64,000 bases of DNA, from the NCBI RefSeq assembly GCF_001440345.1, contig NZ_LJYX01000006.1:558001-622000 (forward strand). The letters run 5' to 3'. The notes under the pieces were generated by a model. It was not told the origin of the DNA. It worked only from the letters and a program-made list of their open reading frames with translations, and did no database searches. The translations under genes and the position numbers were made by a program. This DNA comes from Colwellia sp. TT2012 (lineage in GTDB: Bacteria; Pseudomonadota; Gammaproteobacteria; Enterobacterales; Alteromonadaceae). This document shows positions 1 through 7,729 of this stretch, piece by piece. Numbering within the stretch: position 1 is the stretch's first letter; each line of letters opens with the position of its first letter.

Positions 1-129
1 TGAATTAATGGAATTCACTGTCGCTGCCAATTTTTAAACAGTCAGCAATGAAATAGTTAGCAAAGAGTCGCGTTAAATAATATGTCTACAGGTTATATTA
101 ACGGGACTGACTTTTAATAGTACTTAGCT

Positions 130-332
130 TTACACCATTGCATTTTCGTCCTGAAAAACATCTTCAATGGCTAAGTTAAACAACCTAGCCGCTCTAAATG
201 CCAAGGGTAAACTAGGATCAAACTTGCCCTTTTCAATGGCATTAATCGTTTGTCTCGATACTCCTAACGCGCTAGCAAGTTGAGCTTGTGTCCAGTTCGC
301 TCTGCGCGTAATACCTTTAAGCGGTTTTTCAT
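130..332 (-). pseudogene. Cro/C1-type HTH regulator, frameshifted by one base
   Basis: This is a small DNA-binding regulator of the short XRE class (about 67 residues), normally cytoplasmic and dimeric. The helix-turn-helix core is clear (WTQAQLASALGVSRQTINAI, then EKGKFDPSLPLAF). The expected start, MKNRLKVLRAER, is encoded from the ATG at 330-332 in a different frame from the rest. Inserting one base at about 295-297 (AAC read as AAAC on the minus strand) joins the two into one normal-length protein. That ATG overlaps the TGA of the upstream membrane gene (ATGA), which strongly supports it as the native start, and AGGAA lies just upstream of it. The downstream frame can be extended through the overlap into a longer open frame, but that extension (MSPAIGNTNEKPLKG) does not look like the family. 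It is either a genuine pseudogene or a sequencing error in a short A run. Confidence 0.8.
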
Positions 333-655
333 TGGTATTTCCTATGGCCGGAGACAACGGCTATTAGGTAAGTTATGCCCATCAATATAATCACATGAGA
401 TATTTCCGCTTGATAAGTGATTAACTTTATATCTTCTAATGATTCATAGCTTAGGCCGACGACTAAGCCAACCCCTAAAGCTAAGGCCATGGCTTCAAAC
501 AGTATTTTTTGTTGCATTTCATCTAGGCCACGAAAATAAGCTCTATTAGCTATTAACATATGCAAACCAACCCCTAGGTTAATTAGCACGGCGATAATGG
601 TTAACACTGTGTTGAATTCCCAAATAAATTTCGGAGCGAAAGAGGCTATAGCCAT
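329..655 (-). CDS. Small three-TM membrane protein paired with HTH regulator
   Basis: A 108-residue inner-membrane protein with three predicted hydrophobic segments, at about residues 14-36, 50-68 and 88-103, and short polar loops. I recognise no catalytic motif. It lies directly upstream of the HTH gene and overlaps it by four bases (ATGA), so the two were probably translated together. Two-gene units of a short XRE regulator and a small membrane protein are common in bacteria, and in many of them the membrane protein is of unknown function. The function here cannot be stated from sequence. Confidence 0.7.
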   Translation of the reverse strand: MAIASFAPKFIWEFNTVLTIIAVLINLGVGLHMLIANRAYFRGLDEMQQKILFEAMALALGVGLVVGLSYESLEDIKLITYQAEISHVIILMGITYLIAVVSGHRKYQ

Positions 656-1000
656 GGTAATAACCCAGCAGCCCGTCCAATTTCTTAATGTTAGGTTATT
701 GACATTATTTTTTATTTGGTCGCTATTAGGGGATATAAGAACTTATGCTATTTTCATTAAGTGTGTGAGCTCGTTGTACTTAGGGGAAAAAAATTCAGGA
801 CCAGGCGCTTGATTAAATAATAGCTGGCTCTTGGGATTGAGAGCAAGCTAGTCTTGGGTATTTTAACTGGCACAAGTGGGCAATAATTTAGTGAATTTAG
901 TATTATTACTGATGAGGTGGAAAAATTGCAATGTGGCGCTATAATTCTTAATCGGGCCTTAATTCAACATCCACGTCTTTAACCAAAGGGATTTAATAAG
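656..1000. other. Intergenic region between divergent genes
   Basis: This 345-base stretch separates the minus-strand membrane/HTH pair from the plus-strand response regulator. It should hold both promoters. A TATAAT at 940-945 is a possible -10 element for the response regulator, but I see no good -35 at the right distance. A plus-strand open frame at 597-812 runs through here and looks non-coding. No terminator or repeat is evident. Confidence 0.4.
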
Positions 1001-1378
1001 ATGAAAATATTAGTGGTAGATGACATGCCATCAATGCGCCAAGTTATGCTGCATATGCTAATTAGTTTAGGTCATAACGACCCTGATGAAGCAAGCTGCG
1101 GCCTGCATGCGCTGAAAATGTTGCGATTAAATGACTATGATTTATTAATTACCGACTTACATATGCCTAATTTAGATGGTGCGCAATTGCTAAGTAAAAT
1201 AAGGCAGGATAAAAAGCTCTCTAACTTGCCTGTGCTGATGGTCTCTAGCGAAGATGATAAGGCAAAAATAATGGCGATTATTGCTGAGGAAGTCACTGGC
1301 TTTATGGTCAAACCTTTTAATTGCAACACCTTGAAAAAACAATTACATTGGATAGAATCCAATAAACAAGTTGCATAA
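1001..1378 (+). CDS. CheY-like single-domain response regulator
   Basis: A 125-residue stand-alone receiver domain. The acidic pocket (VVDDM near residue 8), the phosphorylation-site region ITDLHMPN (Asp near residue 52), the conserved Ser of MVSSEDD and the Lys of VKPF are all present, so it should be phosphorylatable. There is no output domain. It faces away from the minus-strand chemosensory operon next to it and ends 51 bases from the 3' end of that operon, so it is probably a partner of that system transcribed separately. A purine-rich AAGGGA precedes the start. It differs clearly from the operon's own CheY at 10390-10752. The kinase that phosphorylates it is not known; CheA at 7730-9967 is the obvious candidate. 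Confidence 0.85.
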   Translation: MKILVVDDMPSMRQVMLHMLISLGHNDPDEASCGLHALKMLRLNDYDLLITDLHMPNLDGAQLLSKIRQDKKLSNLPVLMVSSEDDKAKIMAIIAEEVTGFMVKPFNCNTLKKQLHWIESNKQVA

Positions 1379-1429
1379 TAGCTGATTTATTCAATTAGAT
1401 AGTTAGCTATCGTCTCAAGGTGATAATAG

Positions 1430-2668
1430 CTAACTATCACTCACCTGAGCTTGTTTTTCGTGTAAGTCTTGCCTTATTCTAGCTAAGTCAACTTGTAGCC
1501 AATGGATTAATTTTTCAGGGGGCATAGGTTTAGCAAAGTAATACCCTTGTATTAAGTCGACTTTCAATTGGTATAGCAGTTGAAAGTCATCAAAGTTTTC
1601 TACTCCTTCAGCTACCGTTGTTAAACCTAAATCTTTAGCAAGATTGACTGTGCTTTTTAATATTGCCAATTGCTGGGGTCTAGTGGCAACATTATCGACT
1701 AAAATACGATCTAGTTTTAACTCGGTGGCGGGTACTCGCGATAACTGCTGAGCATTGGCAAAGCCAGTACCGTAGTCATCAATTGCCAGTTTAAAACCTT
1801 TTAATCTTAATTTCGCTAGCGTTTCTATCGCAGTTGATATTTCGCCACAAATCGCATTTTCCGTTACCTCTAAGACAATATCTTTAGGTTCTATTTGGTG
1901 GCGTATAACTTGACTGTATATTTTTTCAGCAAGGTCATTGTCGGCAAGAGATAGTGGCGATAGATTGAAAGCAAGATGGAAATTTATGCCATGATCTCGC
2001 CACTGTACTTTTTGCTTGAGCGCGATATCAAATAAATAATGAGTTAATTCAGAAATAATATCAAATTCCTCTGCGGCAGTAATAAACTCCACCGGAGAGA
2101 CACAACCTAGTTTAGGATGATTCCAACGAGCCAAGGCTTCTACTCCTTTGAGTAATAAGCCTTGGCAAGTCAATTTTGGTTGATAAAATAAAATAATTTG
2201 TTGCTCTTTTATGCCGTTAATTATGTCATCAATTACCAGTCGGTGGTATATCTTGTGAGTTTCATTGCTATTAGTATGGGTTGTTAGTCTATTTAAGCTA
2301 TTTACTAGGTCATTAATTTTCATAGGCTTTTTAAATGTACCTAGGACAATTAAGCCATCAGATTCAGCCATGGTGCCAATACTGGAAATTAGAGAAGGGT
2401 CTTTTGAGCTTAAAATGATTACCGACTTTGCCAATTTATCTTTAGCAATTTTACGTGATAATTCCACACCATCCATGACCGGCATTTCTAGGTCTATGAA
2501 AACAAGATCAAATTTATCCTCTGATAATTTTTCAATGGCGTCCACACCATTGATGGCACCGACGATATTAGTAACACCTTGCTCTAAACACATATTAATG
2601 ACATGGTTTCGTTGCACATTACTGTCATCAACAACTAATACATTTAATTTATTCATAGAGTCACTCAT
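1430..2668 (-). CDS. Response regulator with EAL c-di-GMP phosphodiesterase domain
   Basis: A 412-residue protein with an N-terminal receiver domain (about residues 8-125; VVDDSN, FIDLEMPVMDG, KKP) and a C-terminal EAL domain (about 145-395). The residues needed for c-di-GMP hydrolysis appear intact: GVEALARW, the Asn of FNLSP, the Glu of LEVTEN, the Asp pair of IDDYGTG, the Lys of LKLD, the Glu of AEGVEN and the Gln of IQGYYFAKP. It is therefore likely an active phosphodiesterase controlled by phosphorylation. It is the last gene of the minus-strand chemosensory operon, 34 bases after cheB, which suggests that CheA signalling reaches the c-di-GMP pool as well as, or instead of, the flagellar motor. 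Start could be Met1 or Met5; no strong ribosome site decides. Confidence 0.9.
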   Translation of the reverse strand: MSDSMNKLNVLVVDDSNVQRNHVINMCLEQGVTNIVGAINGVDAIEKLSEDKFDLVFIDLEMPVMDGVELSRKIAKDKLAKSVIILSSKDPSLISSIGTMAESDGLIVLGTFKKPMKINDLVNSLNRLTTHTNSNETHKIYHRLVIDDIINGIKEQQIILFYQPKLTCQGLLLKGVEALARWNHPKLGCVSPVEFITAAEEFDIISELTHYLFDIALKQKVQWRDHGINFHLAFNLSPLSLADNDLAEKIYSQVIRHQIEPKDIVLEVTENAICGEISTAIETLAKLRLKGFKLAIDDYGTGFANAQQLSRVPATELKLDRILVDNVATRPQQLAILKSTVNLAKDLGLTTVAEGVENFDDFQLLYQLKVDLIQGYYFAKPMPPEKLIHWLQVDLARIRQDLHEKQAQVSDS

Positions 2669-2702
2669 AAGGTTAATTTCACTATCAAGCTCATTTTTAT
2701 TT

Positions 2703-3809
2703 TTAATGCTTAATTAGCTCCGCTATTTCACTTAAATCAACAATCCTTTGCGCAGCACCTAACTTTATCGCTTCTTTTGGCATACCAAATACTACACTAG
2801 AACTCTCATTTTGAGCCATGGTCTTACAACCAACATTTTTCATTTTTAGTAAGCCTTGAGCACCATCCTTACCCATCCCAGTCAGAATAATGCCGGTAGC
2901 ATTTTGCTTAGCACTGATTGCTAGTGACTTAAACAATACATCAACAGATGGGCAGTGCCTATTTACGGCTGGCCCATCAGAGACAATAGCAATATATTGT
3001 GCACCGGATCGCTTGACTTGTAAGTGTTTGCCTCCAGGAGCAATCAGTGCTCTACCAGGGATAATTCTATCGCCAGAGCTTGCTTCTAAAACCTCTAACT
3101 CACATAAAGAGTTTAGTCTATCAGCAAATGCTTTGGTAAATTTTTCAGGCATATGCTGAACTATTACTATGCCGGGGCATGTTGCTGGCAGAGCGGTTAG
3201 TACTTTTTCAAGTGCTATAGTTCCGCCGGTAGATGAGCCAATAGCGATAACTTTATCTGTGGTAAGGCTCATGGATACTAAGTCATTTTCTGTAGCTGAA
3301 GTTGAGTTGTTTAGCACAGCTTCAATAAGGGACTTAGTGGCCTCATTTTTTTGTGCCATTGAAGAGCATTGAGTTTTAGTAGTCACCTTACTAACCAGTG
3401 GTTTTTGTAACCTTGCCTTTGCCGCAGCGCGGACAACCGCTGTTATTTGACCAGCGGCTTCTTCTAAAAAGTTCTTTAAACCCATTTGTGGTTTGGTAAT
3501 AATATCAAAAGCTCCTGCCGCTAATGCATTTAAAGATATCTCAGCTCCTTTTTCCGCGAGTGATGAGCAAATAACTACCGGCGTTGGCCGCTCAGCCATA
3601 ATTTTTTTTAAAAAAGATATACCATCCATACGCGGCATTTCAATATCGAGCACTATGACATCAGGCCATTTTTTTTGCATTTTTTTGTAAGCAAATATAG
3701 GGTCATTAGCCACAGCATAGACCTCAATATCAGTTGAATTATTGAGTATCTGTGAGATAATTTGCCGGACCACTGCCGAGTCATCAACTATCATTACTTG
3801 AATGCTCAC
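2703..3809 (-). CDS. cheB: Chemotaxis protein-glutamate methylesterase CheB
   Basis: CheB removes methyl groups from (and deamidates) receptor glutamates, resetting MCP sensitivity after phosphorylation by CheA. The receiver domain is N-terminal ([21 protein letters not shown]) and the methylesterase domain C-terminal, with the catalytic triad regions GSSTGGT (Ser), [11 protein letters not shown] (His) and [12 protein letters not shown] (Asp) all visible. I place the start at the GTG at 3807-3809, because a near-perfect ribosome site (AAGGAGG) lies five bases upstream and the receiver motif follows directly; the frame is open for 15 more codons upstream. With this start the gene overlaps the end of cheD by 26 bases, so cheD and cheB are translationally coupled. 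Confidence 0.93.
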   Translation of the reverse strand: MSIQVMIVDDSAVVRQIISQILNNSTDIEVYAVANDPIFAYKKMQKKWPDVIVLDIEMPRMDGISFLKKIMAERPTPVVICSSLAEKGAEISLNALAAGAFDIITKPQMGLKNFLEEAAGQITAVVRAAAKARLQKPLVSKVTTKTQCSSMAQKNEATKSLIEAVLNNSTSATENDLVSMSLTTDKVIAIGSSTGGTIALEKVLTALPATCPGIVIVQHMPEKFTKAFADRLNSLCELEVLEASSGDRIIPGRALIAPGGKHLQVKRSGAQYIAIVSDGPAVNRHCPSVDVLFKSLAISAKQNATGIILTGMGKDGAQGLLKMKNVGCKTMAQNESSSVVFGMPKEAIKLGAAQRIVDLSEIAELIKH

Positions 3810-4326
3810 TAAAGCCTCCTTTTTCGTCTTTATACTTGATAACTGTGATGCCACCTGTGGTTAACTCAAAAGTTATACTACGTCCATGATGACCTAAAGT
3901 ATCTTGCTGGCAAAATGTTAGTTTGTTTTTCTTTGCCCAGTTTTTAGCAAACATGACATTAACTTCACCAATAGAAGGGTAGGTTATACTAGGGTACATA
4001 TTACTGCCGCCATAAAGCGCCAATTCATATTCATCTAAGGGATAAAGTGATGACATTCTTTTTAATAAATAATCTAGCGCTTCTTCGCCATAACGATATT
4101 TTTTCATTACTTGTGATGATTTGGACTTTTCTGCTTCCTGAACTAATAAGTAGTGACACATGCCAGCAGTTTTACTCTTTGCATGCCAAACTATAACCGC
4201 AACACAAGAGCCTAATATTGTTTTTAATTCTTTTGGGGCATTATTTTCTAATGGTTGAGAAAAGTACAGCTCGCCTGGCGGTAAATTAGTGCAGCGATTA
4301 TCTTGTCTCATCGACTTTATCTCCAT
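3784..4326 (-). CDS. cheD: Chemoreceptor glutamine deamidase CheD
   Basis: CheD deamidates glutamines on chemoreceptors and, in some bacteria, binds a CheC phosphatase; no cheC is seen here. The 180-residue protein shows the family signature: [17 protein letters not shown] (catalytic Cys), AGMCHYLL (catalytic His) and, later, YGGSNM and [12 protein letters not shown]. Two starts are possible: ATG at 4326, preceded by AGGTG, or ATG at 4311, preceded by GGAG nine bases away. The first part of the gene (to about codon 25) is duplicated immediately upstream; see the repeat at 4252-4549. It lies between cheR and cheB in the operon, the usual position in clusters of this type. Confidence 0.93.
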   Translation of the reverse strand: MEIKSMRQDNRCTNLPPGELYFSQPLENNAPKELKTILGSCVAVIVWHAKSKTAGMCHYLLVQEAEKSKSSQVMKKYRYGEEALDYLLKRMSSLYPLDEYELALYGGSNMYPSITYPSIGEVNVMFAKNWAKKNKLTFCQQDTLGHHGRSITFELTTGGITVIKYKDEKGGFSEHSSNDS

Positions 4327-4549
4327 AAATCACCTATAATTTATTAATTTTCATTTACGTTAATTTTTGATAAATTTGTGGTTTTATTCATTCAAATGAG
4401 TGGTTGAGAAAAGTACAGCTCGCCTGGCGGTAAATTAGTGCAGCGATTATCTTGTCTCATCGACTTTATCTCCATAAATCACCTATAATTTATTAATTTT
4501 CATTTACGTTAACTTTTGATAAATTGCCGGTTTTATTAATTCAAATGAA
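4252..4549. repeat. 149-bp tandem duplication at the cheR-cheD junction
   Basis: Copy 1 is 4252-4400 and copy 2 is 4401-4549, directly adjacent. Read on the minus strand each unit holds the last codons of cheR, the spacer, and the first 25 codons or so of cheD. The first 108 or so bases are identical between copies; about six substitutions are clustered in the remaining 40, inside the cheR-tail part. In copy 1 the cheR-like tail is non-functional (a stop falls after SFE), and copy 2 carries an orphan cheD start that ends after 27 codons (4392-4475). Thus the genuine cheR end lies in copy 2 and the genuine cheD start in copy 1. Confidence 0.95.
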
Positions 4550-5334
4550 TGCTCTAAACCATGTAATGTCTCTGAGTGGCTAATAAATAAGTAGCCACCT
4601 TTATTTAGACACTGTTGGAGACCATTAATTATTTTTTGCCGCGTTTTATCATCAAAATAAATCATCACATTGCGAATAAAGATAAGATCAAATTTTCCTA
4701 AACCTGACATGTTGTCAAGTAAGTTAAAAGTAAAAAAGTGTAGTCGTTTTCTTAATTCTGGTTTTATTCTTATGTAACCTTCAAATTCGTCAGTGCCTTT
4801 AGCACAATAAATTTGCCGATATTTTTTAGGCAGTGATTTAGTTCTATCATTAATATATATGCCTTTTCTGGCATGGGCTAAGACAGACTTGTTGACATCA
4901 GAAGCGACCACAGACCAAAGTGTAGGGCAATGTTCATTAAGCAGCATTGCTATACTGTAGGGTTCTTCACCGGTGGAGCTAGCAGCGCTCCATACTTTAT
5001 ACTCTCGGTTAGCGTTTATCCTTGGCAGAATAATATTGGCCATGTAATCAAAATGTTTTTCCTCGCGAAAGAAAAAAGTTTCATTTGTCGTCATCAATTC
5101 TAAAGCAACTTCTAATTCATGACTATTATCAGGGTTAGTGATAAATCTAAAGTAAGCAGAGAAGTTATCAACTTGAATATGTTTAACACGTTTTAACAAG
5201 CGGTGACCTAGCATCATGCGCTTTCGCTTGGCTAAATGAATACCAAGCTTGTCATAAACTAGTTTTTGAAAAAGGGTATAAACCTCCTCTGAAGGTAGTG
5301 TTTCCAATGTACTCATTACGGCTAACCCTTGCAT
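4504..5334 (-). CDS. cheR: Chemotaxis protein methyltransferase CheR
   Basis: CheR transfers methyl groups from S-adenosylmethionine to receptor glutamates. The 276-residue protein has the small N-terminal helical domain (to about residue 85, ending ELMTTNETFFFREEKHF) and the C-terminal Rossmann domain with the SAM-binding motif VWSAASSTGEEPYS, the acidic VVASDVNKSVL, and FDLIFIRNVMIYFD. The last codons fall inside the second copy of the 149-bp duplication. Start may be Met1 (AAGG upstream) or Met7. It follows the MCP gene by about 80 bases in the operon. No pentapeptide-binding tether is needed, since the neighbouring MCP lacks a C-terminal NWETF-like sequence. Confidence 0.93.
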   Translation of the reverse strand: MQGLAVMSTLETLPSEEVYTLFQKLVYDKLGIHLAKRKRMMLGHRLLKRVKHIQVDNFSAYFRFITNPDNSHELEVALELMTTNETFFFREEKHFDYMANIILPRINANREYKVWSAASSTGEEPYSIAMLLNEHCPTLWSVVASDVNKSVLAHARKGIYINDRTKSLPKKYRQIYCAKGTDEFEGYIRIKPELRKRLHFFTFNLLDNMSGLGKFDLIFIRNVMIYFDDKTRQKIINGLQQCLNKGGYLFISHSETLHGLEHSFELIKPAIYQKLT

Positions 5335-5413
5335 TATCTAACCTTATTCCTTTGAGGCCATATTAAGTTCTCGGTAAAGGTGGATTAATATGACGGATTA
5401 AAAATAATATAAC

Positions 5414-7090
5414 TTAATAGCTGACAAACTTATCATCGTCATCATCTCTATTACTGCCTTTTTTGATTAACGTACTCGCAGATCTTTTAGCCTTTGAATT
5501 TGAATCCTTATTAATGGTTGATCTACTGTTTGATGATAAAGGTTTTTCTAGTGGAGAGGCCTCTAAGGTGAAAAAATTTACCGAGTCTTGTAATTGTAAT
5601 GCTTGTACATTCATTTCTTCAGAGGTAGCACTAAGTTCTTCTGAGGCCGCGGCATTATGCTGCATAGTTTGATTTACTTGAGCAATGGCTTCATTTATTT
5701 GATGAACCCCAGAGGCTTGTTCTGAAGAAGCGGCAGCAATTTCTTGTACCAATTCTGCTGTTTTATTAATTGAAGGTACCATATCTTTTATCGACTTACC
5801 GGCTAGGTCGGCGCGTATTACGCTATCTTTGGCTAACTCGCCAATTTCTTGAGCGGCGATTTGGCTGCGCTCAGCAAGTTTTCTTACTTCTGAGGCAACT
5901 ACCGCGAAACCTTTACCGTGATCTCCCGCACGACCTGCTTCAATGGCGGCGTTAAGTGCCAACATATTGGTCTGGTAAGCAATATCATCAATGACACTTA
6001 TTTTTTCGGCAATTTTTTGCATGGCAGCAACGGTTTCTGATACGGCTTCTCCACCAATCATTGCCTCTTTTGCCGCCTGTTGCGCCATTCCATTGGTTAT
6101 GCCAGCATTCTCATTATTTTGTGAGATAGATGCTGACATTTCTTCCATTGAGGCCGACGTTTCTTCAACACTGGCCGCTTGTACTGAAGCACCTTTAGCA
6201 ATAGTTTGTGCGGTGGAATTGACTTCTGTTGAAGCGGAAGACAAAGCCTCAGAAGAGGATCTTACATCGTGGATAATGGTGGCTAATTGGTTTTTCATGT
6301 TAGTGATGCTATAAAGTAGGGAGGTTTTGTCGTTGTGCTTTAATTCTATTTCGATACTTAAGTCACCATTGGCAACTTGATTACAAACATGTGCCGCGTA
6401 GCGAGGGTCACCACCTAACGTTTTAAACAAATCGTTAAAGATGAATACCATTAAACCTAAAATAATAAAGCCTTCAATAAAAGAGAAAGTAATTAAAGCC
6501 GATTTGTTTTTAACAAATTCTTCCTCCATGGCCGTAAGATTATTAGCAATTATCTCTTTGAAGTCTCTTTCTGTATTTGCAGCTAATTCAGTCATGCCTT
6601 TACTAGCCGGTCTATCAACACCACTGACACTTTTGTCTACTTTTTTTCCTGTTAAGGGATCTCTCCTATCAAAATTATTCAAGGCTTTTAAGTAGGAAAT
6701 TTCAAGCTGCCCATGTGCCAATTTAACTTCCTTTATGGCACGATAGTCAAGGGATAACTCTTTGGAATTTTTAATCGCATGAGCTAATAATTGTTGTACT
6801 TTTCCAGAGCTTTTTTTAAATCGACTGGAATATTTTTCAAACTGATTTTTATCATTGCCTCGAAGTAGGATGTTTTTCCATTCTTGAACTTGAGTTTTAA
6901 AAATTACATGCGCATTGGTTAAATCTGTTAATATTTCGACATTTTGTTCAACAAAAACAAATCTTTTTTCGGTTGAATCACGAAATTTTGACAGTTCATT
7001 GACAGCCTCCCAGCTTAACAATACTAGTGATAATACTACCAGAAGGCCCAAAAATAGAACTTTGGCTTTTAAGCTTATTTTTTCTAACAT
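5414..7090 (-). CDS. Methyl-accepting chemotaxis protein with periplasmic sensor
   Basis: A transmembrane chemoreceptor of 558 residues from the chosen start (ATG at 7088-7090, with AGAGGA about eight bases upstream; the frame is open for seven more codons). TM1 is near residues 12-28 ([17 protein letters not shown]), the periplasmic sensor about 30-200, and TM2 follows at about 202-224 ([17 protein letters not shown]). A HAMP-like segment and the coiled-coil signalling domain come next, with the conserved tip ([19 protein letters not shown], then [16 protein letters not shown]). The sensor region is probably helical (DUF3365/4HB-like, no motif I can name). The C-terminus is acidic (a run of five Asp) and has no CheR-binding pentapeptide. 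It sits between cheW and cheR and is likely the receptor native to this CheA. Confidence 0.93.
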   Translation of the reverse strand: MLEKISLKAKVLFLGLLVVLSLVLLSWEAVNELSKFRDSTEKRFVFVEQNVEILTDLTNAHVIFKTQVQEWKNILLRGNDKNQFEKYSSRFKKSSGKVQQLLAHAIKNSKELSLDYRAIKEVKLAHGQLEISYLKALNNFDRRDPLTGKKVDKSVSGVDRPASKGMTELAANTERDFKEIIANNLTAMEEEFVKNKSALITFSFIEGFIILGLMVFIFNDLFKTLGGDPRYAAHVCNQVANGDLSIEIELKHNDKTSLLYSITNMKNQLATIIHDVRSSSEALSSASTEVNSTAQTIAKGASVQAASVEETSASMEEMSASISQNNENAGITNGMAQQAAKEAMIGGEAVSETVAAMQKIAEKISVIDDIAYQTNMLALNAAIEAGRAGDHGKGFAVVASEVRKLAERSQIAAQEIGELAKDSVIRADLAGKSIKDMVPSINKTAELVQEIAAASSEQASGVHQINEAIAQVNQTMQHNAAASEELSATSEEMNVQALQLQDSVNFFTLEASPLEKPLSSNSRSTINKDSNSKAKRSASTLIKKGSNRDDDDDKFVSY

Positions 7091-7132
7091 GTTGTGTTCC
7101 TCTGCTCTCAAAATTATATTTAGTGAATGAGA

Positions 7133-7609
7133 TTATTGCAGCTCAGCTTCAACTAAATGTGCTAATTCCCTAGGTGATAAGGTTTTTTCTGCATCTAAAA
7201 GTACAATAAACTCGTCATCTTTTTTTGCTATACCTTGAATAAATTCAGCTCTGATTTTTGCACCAAAAGCGGGAGCATCTTCAATATCACTAGCGGATAT
7301 GTCGATAACTTCATTGACAGCATCTGCCAATAAACCGAGTACGCAAGGTTGTTCGTTAGTGTGTAATTCAATGACGATGACACACGTTCTTTTATGTATG
7401 GTAATAGGTTGGCGACCTAAGCGAATGCTTAAGTCGATTACCGGCACAACCTCGCCACGTAGGTTTATCACCCCAGATATAAATTTCGGCATTAAGGGCA
7501 CTTGCGTTATACCGGCGTATTCAATAATTTCTCTCGTTTGATGCAAGTCCATACCGAAATGCTCATCTGCAATGGTAAAGGTTAAGAACTGGCTAGATTT
7601 ATCCACCAC
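7133..7609 (-). CDS. cheW: Chemotaxis coupling protein CheW
   Basis: CheW links receptors to CheA in the signalling array. The CheW-type double beta-barrel is recognisable from FLTFTIADEHFGMDL, IIEYAGITQVP, ISGVINLRGEVVPVIDL and GLLADAVNEVIDI. I choose the GTG at 7607-7609 as start because GGAGG lies five bases upstream and the domain begins immediately after; an adjacent in-frame GTG (7604-7606) is equally possible. The frame is open upstream to 7660, but that extension has no good ribosome site and is not typical of the family. The product is about 158 residues, normal for CheW. It lies between cheA and the MCP gene. Confidence 0.92.
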   Translation of the reverse strand: MVDKSSQFLTFTIADEHFGMDLHQTREIIEYAGITQVPLMPKFISGVINLRGEVVPVIDLSIRLGRQPITIHKRTCVIVIELHTNEQPCVLGLLADAVNEVIDISASDIEDAPAFGAKIRAEFIQGIAKKDDEFIVLLDAEKTLSPRELAHLVEAELQ

Positions 7610-7729
7610 TGTATCCTCCGAGTTATCATGTTCGTTCCTGTTAATTGGTATAATTTTCATAAGCTTATTACTCGATATTTATATTTATACTTTTACCTGT
7701 CTTGTTGGTAACAATGCTTTTACTGAATA

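Noticed and set aside
597-812. Plus-strand open frame of 71 codons
   Set aside because: It overlaps the 5' end of the membrane gene on the other strand, has no ribosome site and gives an untypical protein sequence.
2265-2717. Plus-strand open frame of 150 codons opposite the REC-EAL gene
   Set aside because: It is antisense to a clearly coding gene with intact domain motifs, and has no family features of its own.
4392-4475. Short cheD-like frame in the second copy of the duplication
   Set aside because: It is an orphan 27-codon fragment made by the duplication, not a gene; noted only as a possible leader.
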